Source of the DNA: JAAYCU01 sp964401335
GTDB taxonomy: Bacteria > Planctomycetota > Phycisphaerae > UBA1845 > PWPN01
Length of the DNA stretch: 64,000 nucleotides
Direction: 5' to 3'
Assembly: GCA_964401335.1 (NCBI GenBank)
Contig: CAYNYK010000011.1
Span: forward strand, 4,433 to 68,432
The notes beneath the pieces are model-generated. The model saw nothing but the letters and a program-made list of their open reading frames with translations. It was not told where the DNA came from and searched no databases. This document shows, in pieces, positions 27,276-36,927 of this stretch (positions within the stretch are counted from its first letter, which is position 1; each line of letters starts with the position of its first letter). Both the position numbers and the translations under genes were made by a program.

Positions 27276-29174
27276 TCAACGCCCCCCCTGCGCGCGGCGC
27301 CGGTCCGGATCAAGGCGTATATACTTAGTGGTGCCGTAAGCGAACGGATGCCGCTTATAGTTGTGCACCCAGTCGTATACGAGAAGATAAACCAGCGGTT
27401 CATTAAGCAGTAGAACCGGGCAATCCTCGTTGAGCATGTGGATCATTTCCACATAGAGACGTTCACGTTCGGGCGAATCGCGCATGACCCTGATCTTCTC
27501 ATAGGCGGCGTCAAAAGCCGGATTATGATAATTGGTGTTATTGGTGCCTTTTTCGATATTGGGCCCATAGAAAAGTTGCAGAAAGTTCTCTGCATCCGGG
27601 AAATCGGCGTGCCAGCCCATCGTGTAAAGCTGGCATTGTTTATTATGTACTTTTTGCTGGAGGGTCGGCCAATCATTCAGCACGATTCTGACCCGGATAC
27701 CCATCGGCTCATACTGTTGTTGGATAAACTCGCCCATCCGCCGAAAATACTCGTCGCGTCCGCCCAAGTCGATGGTAATTTCCGGAATCCGCTCGTTGGT
27801 CGTAAGCCGACCGGCTGCGCCCAGTTCCTGCCGGGCCTGTTCCAGCTTGAGACGGGCAGCCTGCGGATCGTACCGGTAATAAGGTCCGGGGCCGGCCGGC
27901 CCATGAGTCGGGAAGGATTGAGGTAGGATGTTGACCGCCCGCACCCCCCGCCCATTGGTCAAGACCTCGATGTAATCCTCGACATTGAAGGCCAGACACA
28001 TCGCCTGGCGCAGGGCGCGGCTCGATCCGACCACGGCATCATCCATATTAAAGGCCAGCCAGAATACGGCCGGATAATCAAACTTGATCAGGCGTATACC
28101 CTGGTCCTGCCATTTATCCAGAAGGTCTCGTTCCGGATTGATAATCATGGAAAAAGCGTCTGGAGGGATACTACCCACATCCTCCTGTCGGCTCAGAAAC
28201 CGAAGCCAGGCCGGCAATTCCTCCAGAATACATTCGTAATACAGAACATCGATAAAGGGCAGCGGCTTGCCTGCGTCGACCAGCAAACCGGCTTCCTGGT
28301 CCCCCTCGTCCCCCTCCATGGGATAAAAACCGTGCGCATATTCGTTGTTTTTCTCGAAAACCATCCGGCTGCCTCGTTCCCAGATGGTCAGCACATAAGG
28401 CCCCGTCCCCACGACTTGCTCAGGGCGGGTGATTTGGGCGGTACGTTTCTCGATGGGGATTTCGCGACGCCCCCCAAGCCCATTCGGTTCCGTCTGCAAA
28501 TGGTAATCCACCAGCTCACGCGGTACAGGGGCATAGGTATTGATCGACAAAACATAAATAAGTTGTGGATAAGGAGCGATTAACTTGAATTGCACGGTCA
28601 GTTCGTCCAGCGCCCTAATACCCTCAACCTCAAGATCGTAACGCGAAAAATCTCCTTCCTTGTATGTGGAAGTCCGTTCCCGATAGGCGTCAAGGCCCAC
28701 AATCCGATCACTTAAAAACGACCATGCCAGAGGGGTCTGCAGGTGAAAATCCGCCGCCCGTTTGATGGCCAGGACAAAGTCCTCCGCCCGAACGGTGCGG
28801 GTTTTCGGTCGGCCGTCCTCTTCCAGGCCAAAGCACGGATTACGCGAATAGCGGATACCCGGTTTGATGCGGATCGTATAGACTTTCTCGTCCGCGGAGA
28901 CCTCCGGCATCGCCTCGGCCAGTTCCGGTATTAACTCCACCGGACGTTTAAGATAATGATAGGTATACAGGGATTCGTAGACCTGACCTTGCATGGCGGC
29001 GCTGGTGGTGTCTCCGCAGGTAGCCGGATCAATCGATTTGACCTTGGCCGAATAGGAATTGTAAAGTACCACCTTGCCCGCATACCGATCCTCATGGCGA
29101 AGCGCCAGGAAGAGAACCGGAGCAAACACCAAGCTCAGCACGATCAACAGGGAAAGGATATAGAATTTCAACAC
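27276..29174 (-). CDS. extracellular solute-binding protein, family 5 (OppA/DppA-like)
   Basis: A 632-residue binding protein, at the long end for the family. It has an uncleaved or weakly cleaved N-terminal hydrophobic segment (residues 4-26) without a lipobox, then family-5 blocks: GQVYESLYTY, RTVRAEDFVLAIKRAADF, a long insert between the lobes, LRQAMCLAFNVEDYIEVLTNGRG, and TMGWHADFPDAENFLQLFYG. It captures peptides or similar solutes for the permeases encoded next to it. It lies between the two C-type permeases. Confidence 0.85.
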   Translation of the reverse strand: MLKFYILSLLIVLSLVFAPVLFLALRHEDRYAGKVVLYNSYSAKVKSIDPATCGDTTSAAMQGQVYESLYTYHYLKRPVELIPELAEAMPEVSADEKVYTIRIKPGIRYSRNPCFGLEEDGRPKTRTVRAEDFVLAIKRAADFHLQTPLAWSFLSDRIVGLDAYRERTSTYKEGDFSRYDLEVEGIRALDELTVQFKLIAPYPQLIYVLSINTYAPVPRELVDYHLQTEPNGLGGRREIPIEKRTAQITRPEQVVGTGPYVLTIWERGSRMVFEKNNEYAHGFYPMEGDEGDQEAGLLVDAGKPLPFIDVLYYECILEELPAWLRFLSRQEDVGSIPPDAFSMIINPERDLLDKWQDQGIRLIKFDYPAVFWLAFNMDDAVVGSSRALRQAMCLAFNVEDYIEVLTNGRGVRAVNILPQSFPTHGPAGPGPYYRYDPQAARLKLEQARQELGAAGRLTTNERIPEITIDLGGRDEYFRRMGEFIQQQYEPMGIRVRIVLNDWPTLQQKVHNKQCQLYTMGWHADFPDAENFLQLFYGPNIEKGTNNTNYHNPAFDAAYEKIRVMRDSPERERLYVEMIHMLNEDCPVLLLNEPLVYLLVYDWVHNYKRHPFAYGTTKYIRLDPDRRRAQGGR

Positions 29175-29177
29175 TGT

Positions 29178-30098
29178 TCAATTCCCCGTCTTCGGATCAA
29201 ACGCGTCCCGCAACCCGTCGCCCAGAAAGTTCAGGCCTAACAGGGTAACACTCAACAGCCCGCAGGGAAAGACGAGCATCCACCAGAAGCTTTCCACGTT
29301 ATTGATCGCGGTGACGCCGTCGGCGGCCAGGTTGCCCCAACTCGGCACCGGCGGCTGCACGCCGATGCCCAGAAAGCTCAGAAAGGATTCCTGCAGAATA
29401 GCCTGCGGAATGGTCAAGGTGGCGTAGACCACGATCGGCCCAACCAGATTCGGCAACAGATGCCGCCACAGGATACCCACCGGCCCCACGCCCATGGCCC
29501 GGGCGGCCTCGACAAACGGCTGGGCCTTGAGCGAAAGCACCTGGCCACGGATCACCCGGGCCATGGTCAGCCAACTCACCGCCCCGATGGCCACGAACAG
29601 AATCACGATGTTCGCCGCCCGCGCTCCGCCCAGAAGCATGCGCAGTGGATTCTCGAACGCCATCTTGATCAAAATCACCAGCAGGATATACGGCAGGCCG
29701 TAGAGAATATCCACAAACCGCATCAGCAGCGCATCCGTGCGTCCGCCGGCCATGCCGGCCAGCGTGCCCCAGCTCACGCCCACCACCACGCTGATGGCCG
29801 CCGCCGCCAGCCCGACCACCAGACTGATCACCCCCCCGAACGCGCAGCGGGCCCACAACGGCCGCCCCAGCAGGTCCGTGCCGATCGGCGGACTTTCCGC
29901 CGGCGAGCGCCGGGCGGCCTCAAGATGCTGAGCGTCGTACCGCTGCGCGGACCACGGCAACGTCGCCACGCAACCGAACAAAATCGCCCCCAACAGAATA
30001 AGACTCCCCACCGCCGGCCGGTTACGCCGGAACGTTCGCCACCGGCGATCGGATGGTCCGTTGGCCTGGGTTGTAGACGCCGGTGTCAACCGTTGCAC
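29178..30098 (-). CDS. ABC transporter permease, OppC/DppC type (first C-type subunit)
   Basis: A 306-residue permease with the DppC hallmarks: cytoplasmic N-terminus, PPIGTDLLGRPLWAR, and EAA motif PFVEAARAMGVGPVGILWRH. It is paralogous to the C-type permease at the other end of the operon but clearly diverged. It heads the transporter genes, three bases before the binding-protein gene, and its start overlaps the end of fxsA by 13 bases. Having two C-type and one B-type permease is unusual. Confidence 0.83.
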   Translation of the reverse strand: MQRLTPASTTQANGPSDRRWRTFRRNRPAVGSLILLGAILFGCVATLPWSAQRYDAQHLEAARRSPAESPPIGTDLLGRPLWARCAFGGVISLVVGLAAAAISVVVGVSWGTLAGMAGGRTDALLMRFVDILYGLPYILLVILIKMAFENPLRMLLGGARAANIVILFVAIGAVSWLTMARVIRGQVLSLKAQPFVEAARAMGVGPVGILWRHLLPNLVGPIVVYATLTIPQAILQESFLSFLGIGVQPPVPSWGNLAADGVTAINNVESFWWMLVFPCGLLSVTLLGLNFLGDGLRDAFDPKTGN

Positions 30099-30565
30099 TC
30101 CTGATCCATCTGATCTACCGGGGATTCATGTCCGCCCTCGGTGGCCTCCACGTCGATAAAGCCGTCGTCTTGACGAAAATCCACGGTGGTAAAACCGCTC
30201 ATTTGAATGTGGGCCCGGAACCGCGTTTTAAGATGACGCCGAACCACGCCGCGGGTGGGCCCGAACAGCAGCAACAAACCGGCCACGTCGGTGATCACCC
30301 CGGGCGTAATCAGCAAAGCACCGGCCACCAAAATCAGCAAGGCGTCGATGAGCCGATCGCCGGGCAGCCGCCCCACCTGCAACTCATGACGAATACCCGC
30401 GAACGTTTTGATCCCCTGATGCCGGGCCAGGGCGGCGCCCAGGATGCCGGTGATCACCACGAGCGCGATGGTATTCCAGACCCCGATATACCCCCCGATT
30501 TTGATCAATAAGCTCAATTCAAGCAAAGGGACCAGCGTGAACAGGATGAATAATCGAAAAAGCAT
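30086..30565 (-). CDS. FxsA family membrane protein
   Basis: A 159-residue inner-membrane protein with three to four hydrophobic helices. The family pattern is clear: PLLELSLLIKIGGYIGVWNT at the start, ARHQGIKTFAGIRHELQVGR with a polar loop, and GALLITPGVITDVAGLLLL. FxsA was named for relieving phage T7 F-exclusion when overproduced; its normal role is unknown. First gene of the transporter run, overlapping the permease gene by 13 bases. Confidence 0.85.
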   Translation of the reverse strand: MLFRLFILFTLVPLLELSLLIKIGGYIGVWNTIALVVITGILGAALARHQGIKTFAGIRHELQVGRLPGDRLIDALLILVAGALLITPGVITDVAGLLLLFGPTRGVVRRHLKTRFRAHIQMSGFTTVDFRQDDGFIDVEATEGGHESPVDQMDQECNG

Positions 30566-30624
30566 AGCGCAAACATTCCGGAATCGCCCGTTTCATACCC
30601 CATCGCAACTGAGACTCGCCCCCT

Positions 30625-32682
30625 TTACTGGTCACGGAGTTGTCCCGGCCCGATGACGCCTTCCTGTTCGCGCATGTGTTGTTCGCGTTCCTTGCGGGCG
30701 TCGTCCGGCTGGGCTATGCGCGGATGCGCCGCCCGGAACGCCTCCATGCCCTCCGGCTCCGGAAAGGCCTTTTCGAAAATCAGGCCTTCGCGCTCGCACT
30801 CGGCCTTCAGGGCCGGGGCAACGTCGTCGTAGCACCATTGCCGAACTTCGTTATGCTGGCTCTCCAGTATCCAGACCGTGGAGCGCACGGTCAGCGGCAA
30901 CGACGGGTCAAGCACGAAATGAGCCAGAGTTTCCGCCCACAAGCGGACCAGCGGCGGCAACTTCTGGCGGCCAATGGCATCATCCTCCTGAGTCTTCATG
31001 TATTCATCATAGACGTACCTGATCATTTCAACGGTCGTGTTGAAATCCTCGTCCATGCCGTTGGCCAGACTCAGATACGCCTCCTGCATCCGCTGATAGC
31101 AAAAGATACGTGCTCCCGTCAGGTTGTCGAGGAAATCCCTTAATTCGAACTTGACGAAATCCTCCAGCCCCATGAGGTAGAACCATTGTTGTTTACCGGT
31201 GAAGCTGTCCCGGTAATTCTCCGCCAGATACTGCAGGTAACGGTTGGCCTGCTCCTTCTTGCCCTCGAAGTACAGGGCCACGATGGCCATGTGCAAGCCG
31301 TTCACGTGTCCGCTGCGCAGGATATCCGCCGTGACCCGGCCGGCCAGGGCGTCCTTTTCCTCGCTCTCCGCGTGCCGCTTGCCGTATTCCAGATATTTCT
31401 CGTGAAAGGCCTCGATAAAACGTTTATCCGGCATGGGCGTAAAGGACGATTGCATGGGCTTGTCCGGATTGATGCGAAACAGGATGCGGCCCTGTTTCAT
31501 CATATCCAGCAAACTGAACAACACGATCCGATCGTTGGCCAGCAGATCGAAGGGTTTGACGTTTTTCACGCCGCCCGCCTGCTCGGCCCCGTACATTCCC
31601 CAGTACAGCGATTGGGACCAGGGCGTTCGCCAGTCGATCGGAATTCGTTTCCCCTCCACCAGCCGTCCGGTGATCTCATACATGAACCGGGGATCCATTT
31701 TGTACTGTTCGCGCAGCACCTTGGCCCGCAAATAAGCCAACAAGGCCGCGAAATCATCGGCCGGCGCGGTCTCGAAGAAGGCATTCAATTTTCGCTGCCG
31801 TTCGCCCTCCTCGGGGGTCTTGGCGCGAAGACCACGAAGGGTCTGGTCACGATGGTAAACCGTAAAAGGATGGAAAAAGTTGCTCTCGAGAGGATGCACG
31901 ATGCGATCGGTGCTCGTTCCGGCATGAACATCGATATTCATTTCGCGGAGCCGGGCGACAAGGTTGGCCACACCGGGCCTTTTCCTGATCACTTCGTCGA
32001 GTTGCTCCGGGGCCTCGGCCACGGGTCGGAACCATTCCACGACCTCGTCGTCGCTGACCGCCGCCGGCGGGGGGCCGAGCAACGTTTCCATGGTAGCCGC
32101 CCATTGCCGTTTGTAATCCCAGTGAAAATCGTCGGTGATGCCGCCGACCTTGTGAAACCATATCCAAGCCAGGGTATGGTAAAGCTTGATCGAACGCGGA
32201 TTGTTCGGGATACCCTCATCGCGAAGCAGCCGGATACCGTTGTACACCCACTGCCAGCGCTCCGGAGCGGTGTGCGTGCCCACCGAGATGTTGTAGGACA
32301 AGTTCCATGCTTGAAAGTCCCAGACGGCCGGAAATCGCGGCTGAATCGTGCAGATCCACTTGGCCAACTGGTGCGACTGGAAATACTTACCCTCCTGCTT
32401 GAGGTTTTCGGCCTTGTTCCAAAGGATATCGGCCGCCAGACCCCGGAATGTCGCCCCCACCGCGCTGACCCAGGCGTACTCCGGCGGCAAGTCCCGGTAA
32501 ATGTTGGAGTGCATGGTCAACTCCAACTCTGCCCGCTGCCGGTTGATCGGATCCTGCAAGGCGGCGGCTATGGCGATACAGGCGGCCGCACCAAGCAACG
32601 CCGCCACCTGGACCCAAAACGAACGCCGCTGGGCCTCCAGTCGTTCGATCACATATTGTCCACGATCCTCAAGGGTGGACAC
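30625..32682 (-). CDS. conserved membrane-anchored protein of unknown function (SPFH/ABC cluster)
   Basis: About 685 residues, unrecognised. One N-terminal transmembrane helix (about residues 22-42, ALLGAAACIAIAAAL) is followed by a large, mostly helical, Trp- and Tyr-rich domain with TPR-like spacing (PPEYAWVSAVGATFRG, AADILWNKAENLKQEGKY, PRFPAVWDFQAWNLSYNIS). The C-terminus is charged. GTG 32682 is chosen, ten bases after AAAGG; TTG 32691 is possible. It is the last gene of the minus-strand run of SPFH proteins, ABC ATPase and permease, which suggests an accessory role in that system. Confidence 0.6.
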   Translation of the reverse strand: MSTLEDRGQYVIERLEAQRRSFWVQVAALLGAAACIAIAAALQDPINRQRAELELTMHSNIYRDLPPEYAWVSAVGATFRGLAADILWNKAENLKQEGKYFQSHQLAKWICTIQPRFPAVWDFQAWNLSYNISVGTHTAPERWQWVYNGIRLLRDEGIPNNPRSIKLYHTLAWIWFHKVGGITDDFHWDYKRQWAATMETLLGPPPAAVSDDEVVEWFRPVAEAPEQLDEVIRKRPGVANLVARLREMNIDVHAGTSTDRIVHPLESNFFHPFTVYHRDQTLRGLRAKTPEEGERQRKLNAFFETAPADDFAALLAYLRAKVLREQYKMDPRFMYEITGRLVEGKRIPIDWRTPWSQSLYWGMYGAEQAGGVKNVKPFDLLANDRIVLFSLLDMMKQGRILFRINPDKPMQSSFTPMPDKRFIEAFHEKYLEYGKRHAESEEKDALAGRVTADILRSGHVNGLHMAIVALYFEGKKEQANRYLQYLAENYRDSFTGKQQWFYLMGLEDFVKFELRDFLDNLTGARIFCYQRMQEAYLSLANGMDEDFNTTVEMIRYVYDEYMKTQEDDAIGRQKLPPLVRLWAETLAHFVLDPSLPLTVRSTVWILESQHNEVRQWCYDDVAPALKAECEREGLIFEKAFPEPEGMEAFRAAHPRIAQPDDARKEREQHMREQEGVIGPGQLRDQ

Positions 32683-32848
32683 GATACACAAACCTTTCGA
32701 AAACGGTCAGCAATCAGCCTAGGACGATAGGCCGGCCGCTCGCCGATGACTTTACCACGCCCCTCGCCCTGTCTCCCCCTCTTCCCCTCATGATCCTCGC
32801 CGTATGCTCAATCGGCTGCGCATAAAAACTGAAACCCCCGTTTAACCG

Positions 32849-34234
32849 TTAAACCACGACCTGGGCCAGTTCGCGTTTGGAAAAGATCGCGCAACCGCCC
32901 ATCGCCAATAATAGTCCTTTGATGGCAATCAATTCGATAAAGGATAGAATCACCCACATCAGCGTGACCACCCGGCCGGACACCAGATTGCCGATGGGGT
33001 CGTAGCGCGAAAAGTCGGGCACGACCCAGAGTAACACGTGTCCAACCGCCGAAGAGAAGGCACTGTAGAACCACAGGGCATCCTTCTCGGCGCTCGGTCC
33101 TTTGTTGATCCACTGGATCGAGTCCGCCAGAAAACCGTGGCCGATGGCTACCAGCAGAATAATGAAACAGGCCACGCAGGCCACCGGAAAGGACAGGAAA
33201 CTGGAGGTCAGCAGACCGAGGGCGGCCAGAAACGCCAGTCGGCACCAGATAATGCACAAAGCCCGAAACAAGTTCCAGCCGAACGTGCCGATCCCATACA
33301 ATAATTCGATGCTGTCTTCGCCCTCGAACATCAGCGTGTCCCGGGTCGACAGGTTGACCAACCGCAGAAAAAGCACCCCGTCCTTGTTGATTGCCGATTT
33401 CGGAATCTGCAGCGAATGATACCGCTCCGCGATGAAGTCGCTTTCGCGCTGGGGGGTCAACGTGTTCACGTCGTCGCGATCACCGGCCTCCCAAAGCATC
33501 CGATACAGAACGAAATCGGTACCCGCCGGGCTGACCGGTCGTATGCGTACCTGGACATACCCCTCCTCCTCGCGATTGATCAGCGGCGCGTCGAAACGGT
33601 ATTCGCGCCACTGTCCGGGGCCAATGGAACGCCAGCCTTGCCGGATATCGAGCATGCGCTGTTCGCGGATCGAATTCATTTCCGCGGGGGAAATCTCGCC
33701 TAAAAGACCCTGTTCGCGCATTTGCTGTTCCCAATCGCGCAGGATCGCCTCGAAATTCGGCTCTTGTGGAGCCTTCGCGTAGCGTGCCGTCAGGATCTCC
33801 GCTTCCAACGCCTCGCGGTCGCCGGGCACGTCGGTAGGCAAACTTCGCAGATACCAGGTAAAACCCAGGACGCTCAGGCCGGAAACCAGCAGAATCAGGG
33901 TATTGAGGATCGCGATACCCAGCCACTTGCCGAGGAAAAAGTGCCAGCGGGGGATCGGCTTACTCGCCACCATGAAAATCTGCTTGCTTTGGATCTCGTT
34001 GGACAAAGCCGAGCAGGACAGGAACACGGTCAACATGCTGAGCATGAAGGTTACCGCCCCCAGGGCGTAGCTCAGGAAACTCTGAATCCGACTCTTGAGC
34101 GTCACGCCGTCGCCGGCCACCATGAACGGCAAGGTAAACAGCAACAGCGCAATGATCGCGATGAAGACCAGGGCGATCTTCATGCGAATGCCTTCGGCGA
34201 TCATGTGTCGGGCCACCGCCCAAATACGCGACAT
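32849..34234 (-). CDS. ABC-2 type transporter permease with large extracytoplasmic loop
   Basis: A 461-residue membrane protein. Helix 1 (IALVFIAIIALLLFTLPF) and helix 2 are ABC-2-like, with the characteristic EIQSKQIFMVASKPIPRWHF segment after the second hydrophobic block. An extracytoplasmic region of about 200 residues (about 145-315) separates the first helices from four or more C-terminal ones. Partner of the ATPase encoded 122 bases upstream. GGGAG precedes the ATG at 34234 by nine bases. Confidence 0.72.
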   Translation of the reverse strand: MSRIWAVARHMIAEGIRMKIALVFIAIIALLLFTLPFMVAGDGVTLKSRIQSFLSYALGAVTFMLSMLTVFLSCSALSNEIQSKQIFMVASKPIPRWHFFLGKWLGIAILNTLILLVSGLSVLGFTWYLRSLPTDVPGDREALEAEILTARYAKAPQEPNFEAILRDWEQQMREQGLLGEISPAEMNSIREQRMLDIRQGWRSIGPGQWREYRFDAPLINREEEGYVQVRIRPVSPAGTDFVLYRMLWEAGDRDDVNTLTPQRESDFIAERYHSLQIPKSAINKDGVLFLRLVNLSTRDTLMFEGEDSIELLYGIGTFGWNLFRALCIIWCRLAFLAALGLLTSSFLSFPVACVACFIILLVAIGHGFLADSIQWINKGPSAEKDALWFYSAFSSAVGHVLLWVVPDFSRYDPIGNLVSGRVVTLMWVILSFIELIAIKGLLLAMGGCAIFSKRELAQVVV

Positions 34235-34356
34235 CGCGTATCACTCCCTCGATCCGCCAACCGGTGAAAAAACACCGTTGCCGGATCGTCCGTTACTTAT
34301 CGTCTGCCGCGGGTGAACCGCTGAGTACCCCCGTTCCGAGGCCCCCGGCACGGGAA

Positions 34357-35559
34357 TCACTCCCGCGAAGAATCAGGTTGGGTTTTTCGCGAGGGGGAAC
34401 CCAGCAAGTTATCGATAACCGTCCGATCCACGGTCTCCGGGGTCACGTCCGGCGACGGAGACGTTTCCACCGGTGTTTCCTCGGACGGCATCTGGGCAAT
34501 TTTACCGACCAACTCCTCGATAATTTCCATGGTCGGGGCTTCTACCGGTGCCGGAGATGCCTCCACAAGGGCCGTTTCGCGCTTCGCGTTCGCCGCGGCG
34601 ATCAGTGATTCCACCAACCGCTCACCCTGCGGCTCAGCACCGGCCAGAAATTCGGCGATCCGTCCGCCCGCCGCCGCTCCGGAGGTGCTCGGTCGCGCCT
34701 TCTGGGCCTCGCGCACGATGCGCAGGAAAAACGTTTCCAGGCGGTCCGCCGGCGTCGAGACCTCGACCAACTGCCTTTGGTCTTCTTGGAGGATGTCCCG
34801 GATTTTCCTGAGAGTAGACTCGTCCAGCTTTTCCGTCGTGATCTGGGTCAGGTCTTTCTGGCTGAGCAGATCGCGCACGCTACCCAGAGCCTGGGTCCGC
34901 CCGCCGTACAGCACCATCACCCGCTGGCAAACGTCCTCCACGTCAGCCAGCAGGTGGCTGCACAGCAGAATGGTCTTCTTCTTTTCCCGGTTCAGAAAAA
35001 GCACCAGGTCCTTGATCTCCCGCGTACCGATGGGGTCCAAACCCGTGGTCGGTTCGTCAAGAATGAGCAGATCGGGGTCGTTGATCAGGGCCTGGGCCAG
35101 GCCGATACGCCGGGCCATCCCCTTGGAATATTCGCCCACCCGCCGCCGCGCTTCGCGGGTCAGCCCGACCATATCCAACAACTGCTCCACCCGCCGCCGT
35201 CGCTCCGGACGCGGGATACGGAACAACTGCCCGTAATAATCCAGGGTTTCCCGCGCATTCAGAAATCGATAAAGGTAGGATTCTTCCGGCAGATATCCGA
35301 TCCGATCCTTGATCGCCACGTCGGTAGGCGCCCGCCCCAGAATTTGGATTCGCCCCCGGGTCGGGTACAACAGGCCCAACAACATCTTGATGGTCGTGGT
35401 CTTGCCCGAACCGTTGGGCCCCAGCAGCCCAAACACCTCGTTACGATAGATATCCAGATTGAGCCGGTCAACCGCCACCACCCGCGGTCGGTACCAGAAA
35501 TCCTTGAAGATTTTGGTGAGCCCAGCCGTCTGCACGACGGATTGATCTTTTGCCAGCAT
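34357..35559 (-). CDS. ABC transporter ATP-binding protein with long C-terminal tail
   Basis: A 400-residue ATPase of the ABC-2 export type. Walker A is GPNGSGKTTTIKML, the signature is EYSKGMARRIGLAQAL, Walker B is LLILDEPTTGLDP and the H-loop is ILLCSHLL. After about residue 285 comes a Pro/Glu/Ala-rich tail of over 100 residues with no recognised domain, much longer than usual. ATG 35559 is chosen after GGGAAAA; TTG 35574 is possible. It is 33 bases downstream of an SPFH gene and precedes an ABC-2 permease gene; a second candidate permease partner is encoded divergently at 40581. Confidence 0.85.
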   Translation of the reverse strand: MLAKDQSVVQTAGLTKIFKDFWYRPRVVAVDRLNLDIYRNEVFGLLGPNGSGKTTTIKMLLGLLYPTRGRIQILGRAPTDVAIKDRIGYLPEESYLYRFLNARETLDYYGQLFRIPRPERRRRVEQLLDMVGLTREARRRVGEYSKGMARRIGLAQALINDPDLLILDEPTTGLDPIGTREIKDLVLFLNREKKKTILLCSHLLADVEDVCQRVMVLYGGRTQALGSVRDLLSQKDLTQITTEKLDESTLRKIRDILQEDQRQLVEVSTPADRLETFFLRIVREAQKARPSTSGAAAGGRIAEFLAGAEPQGERLVESLIAAANAKRETALVEASPAPVEAPTMEIIEELVGKIAQMPSEETPVETSPSPDVTPETVDRTVIDNLLGSPSRKTQPDSSRE

Positions 35560-35592
35560 CGGTTTTCCCGTCAAACAAGGTGGCGCATCCGT

Positions 35593-36867
35593 CTAGTCCG
35601 GGTTGCCTTTGCGAATCTGCTCGGCACGTTCTTTTTCGGCCTCGCGGATTTCCACCGGGTCCTTGTTCAGCCACAAATTGACCGTCTTCTGCCCCGGCGG
35701 CAGCAGCCACTTGCTGACTCCGGGGAGGGTGTACAACTGCTGCAACATCCTCTGGCGCAGTACTTCCCGCAACAGTTCCGGATTGCGCCGGTATTCCGGC
35801 AGCAGACGGGTAAATTGATTGGTTTCCGCCAGGCTGTCCTGAACGATCTTGCTGGCTTCGCTTCGGGCCAGATGGATCAGCCCGCCCGCGTTGCCCGTGG
35901 CCTTTTGGTCAAGCACCTGATTTATCTCGGCGATGATCTGTTGCCACTCCGCGCTCTCCGCCTGAACCAGGTCCAACCGACGAACAAGCCCGTCCAGCTC
36001 CTCCCAGGCCGAGCCGGCCGCGGCATTCAGCTTCTCCACCTTTTGCTTGTTGGCGCCCTGGATCATCTCGTTGCGTTCCTGCTCGGCTTGCGAGACGTTG
36101 TTGAACTCGAGAGCGGTCTGGAGCGGATAATGCGAGCGCTCCGCCGAAACCTGGTCCAGAATGATCCCGGTACCAAGTCGGTCGAGGGTCTGCTGGGCCC
36201 GTTTCTGAATTTCGACGGCCAACAGGCCGGGCGTCTTCCAGACTACTTCCATCGTCGTGCGGGCGGCTTCGGCCACCGCCGCGTTTTGCAGAACTTTCCG
36301 AAGCAGGGGTTTTTCGCAGCTTTCCGTTAATTTTTCATGAAATTTGTCGCCCACGTGACTCACGCATTTTTTGGCGTCACCGATACGATATTGGGCGGTG
36401 AAAAAAAGATGCATCATGGCCTTGTCGCCGGTCAGCAGCGCGCCTTCGGTATCCGGATCCAATGTATCCGATCGGGCCGTCAATTCACTGAGGGGGCGGG
36501 TGCTATCCCGCTCGCTTAAACGCAGCCAGAAGGAGTCGATGTCGATCTTTCGAGGGGAGGTGGGAACGCGCGTGATCTGGTCGATCGGCAAAGGCCAGGC
36601 AAAATGCAACCCAGGCTGTCGGGGCGGGGTCAGCATACGTCCAAAACGAGAGACCACCACGACCTCATTCTGCTGCACAATAAACACACCGCTGAAGACA
36701 TAAATGACGATCACAACAAGCATCAACGCCTTTAAGACCCAGAAACTGGCCCGCAAGGCATCGGCCAGTGACTGGCTGGCCGCATCCAACGGCTCCTCGA
36801 TTACCTGGAGCGGAACCCCCTGGGGCTCGTCCGCGGGGGGCATCGAATGGTCCGCATGGTTGTGCAA
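35593..36867 (-). CDS. SPFH-domain membrane protein (HflK-like)
   Basis: A 424-residue protein with one transmembrane helix (about residues 45-66, LKALMLVVIVIYVFSGVFIV) followed directly by an SPFH domain (QNEVVVVSRFGRML, QPGLHFAWPLPIDQITRVPT). A coiled-coil stretch occupies about residues 250-330. In E. coli HflK and HflC form a cage around the FtsH protease; no ftsH is present here. The start is TTG 36867 after GGGAG; ATG 36843 is an alternative. Third of three consecutive SPFH genes. Confidence 0.8.
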   Translation of the reverse strand: MHNHADHSMPPADEPQGVPLQVIEEPLDAASQSLADALRASFWVLKALMLVVIVIYVFSGVFIVQQNEVVVVSRFGRMLTPPRQPGLHFAWPLPIDQITRVPTSPRKIDIDSFWLRLSERDSTRPLSELTARSDTLDPDTEGALLTGDKAMMHLFFTAQYRIGDAKKCVSHVGDKFHEKLTESCEKPLLRKVLQNAAVAEAARTTMEVVWKTPGLLAVEIQKRAQQTLDRLGTGIILDQVSAERSHYPLQTALEFNNVSQAEQERNEMIQGANKQKVEKLNAAAGSAWEELDGLVRRLDLVQAESAEWQQIIAEINQVLDQKATGNAGGLIHLARSEASKIVQDSLAETNQFTRLLPEYRRNPELLREVLRQRMLQQLYTLPGVSKWLLPPGQKTVNLWLNKDPVEIREAEKERAEQIRKGNPD

Positions 36868-36927
36868 GATGGTTACTCCCTGTTTAGATCGCCGATCACG
36901 TCATCGACCTTCCTGTATCCTCGTCGA

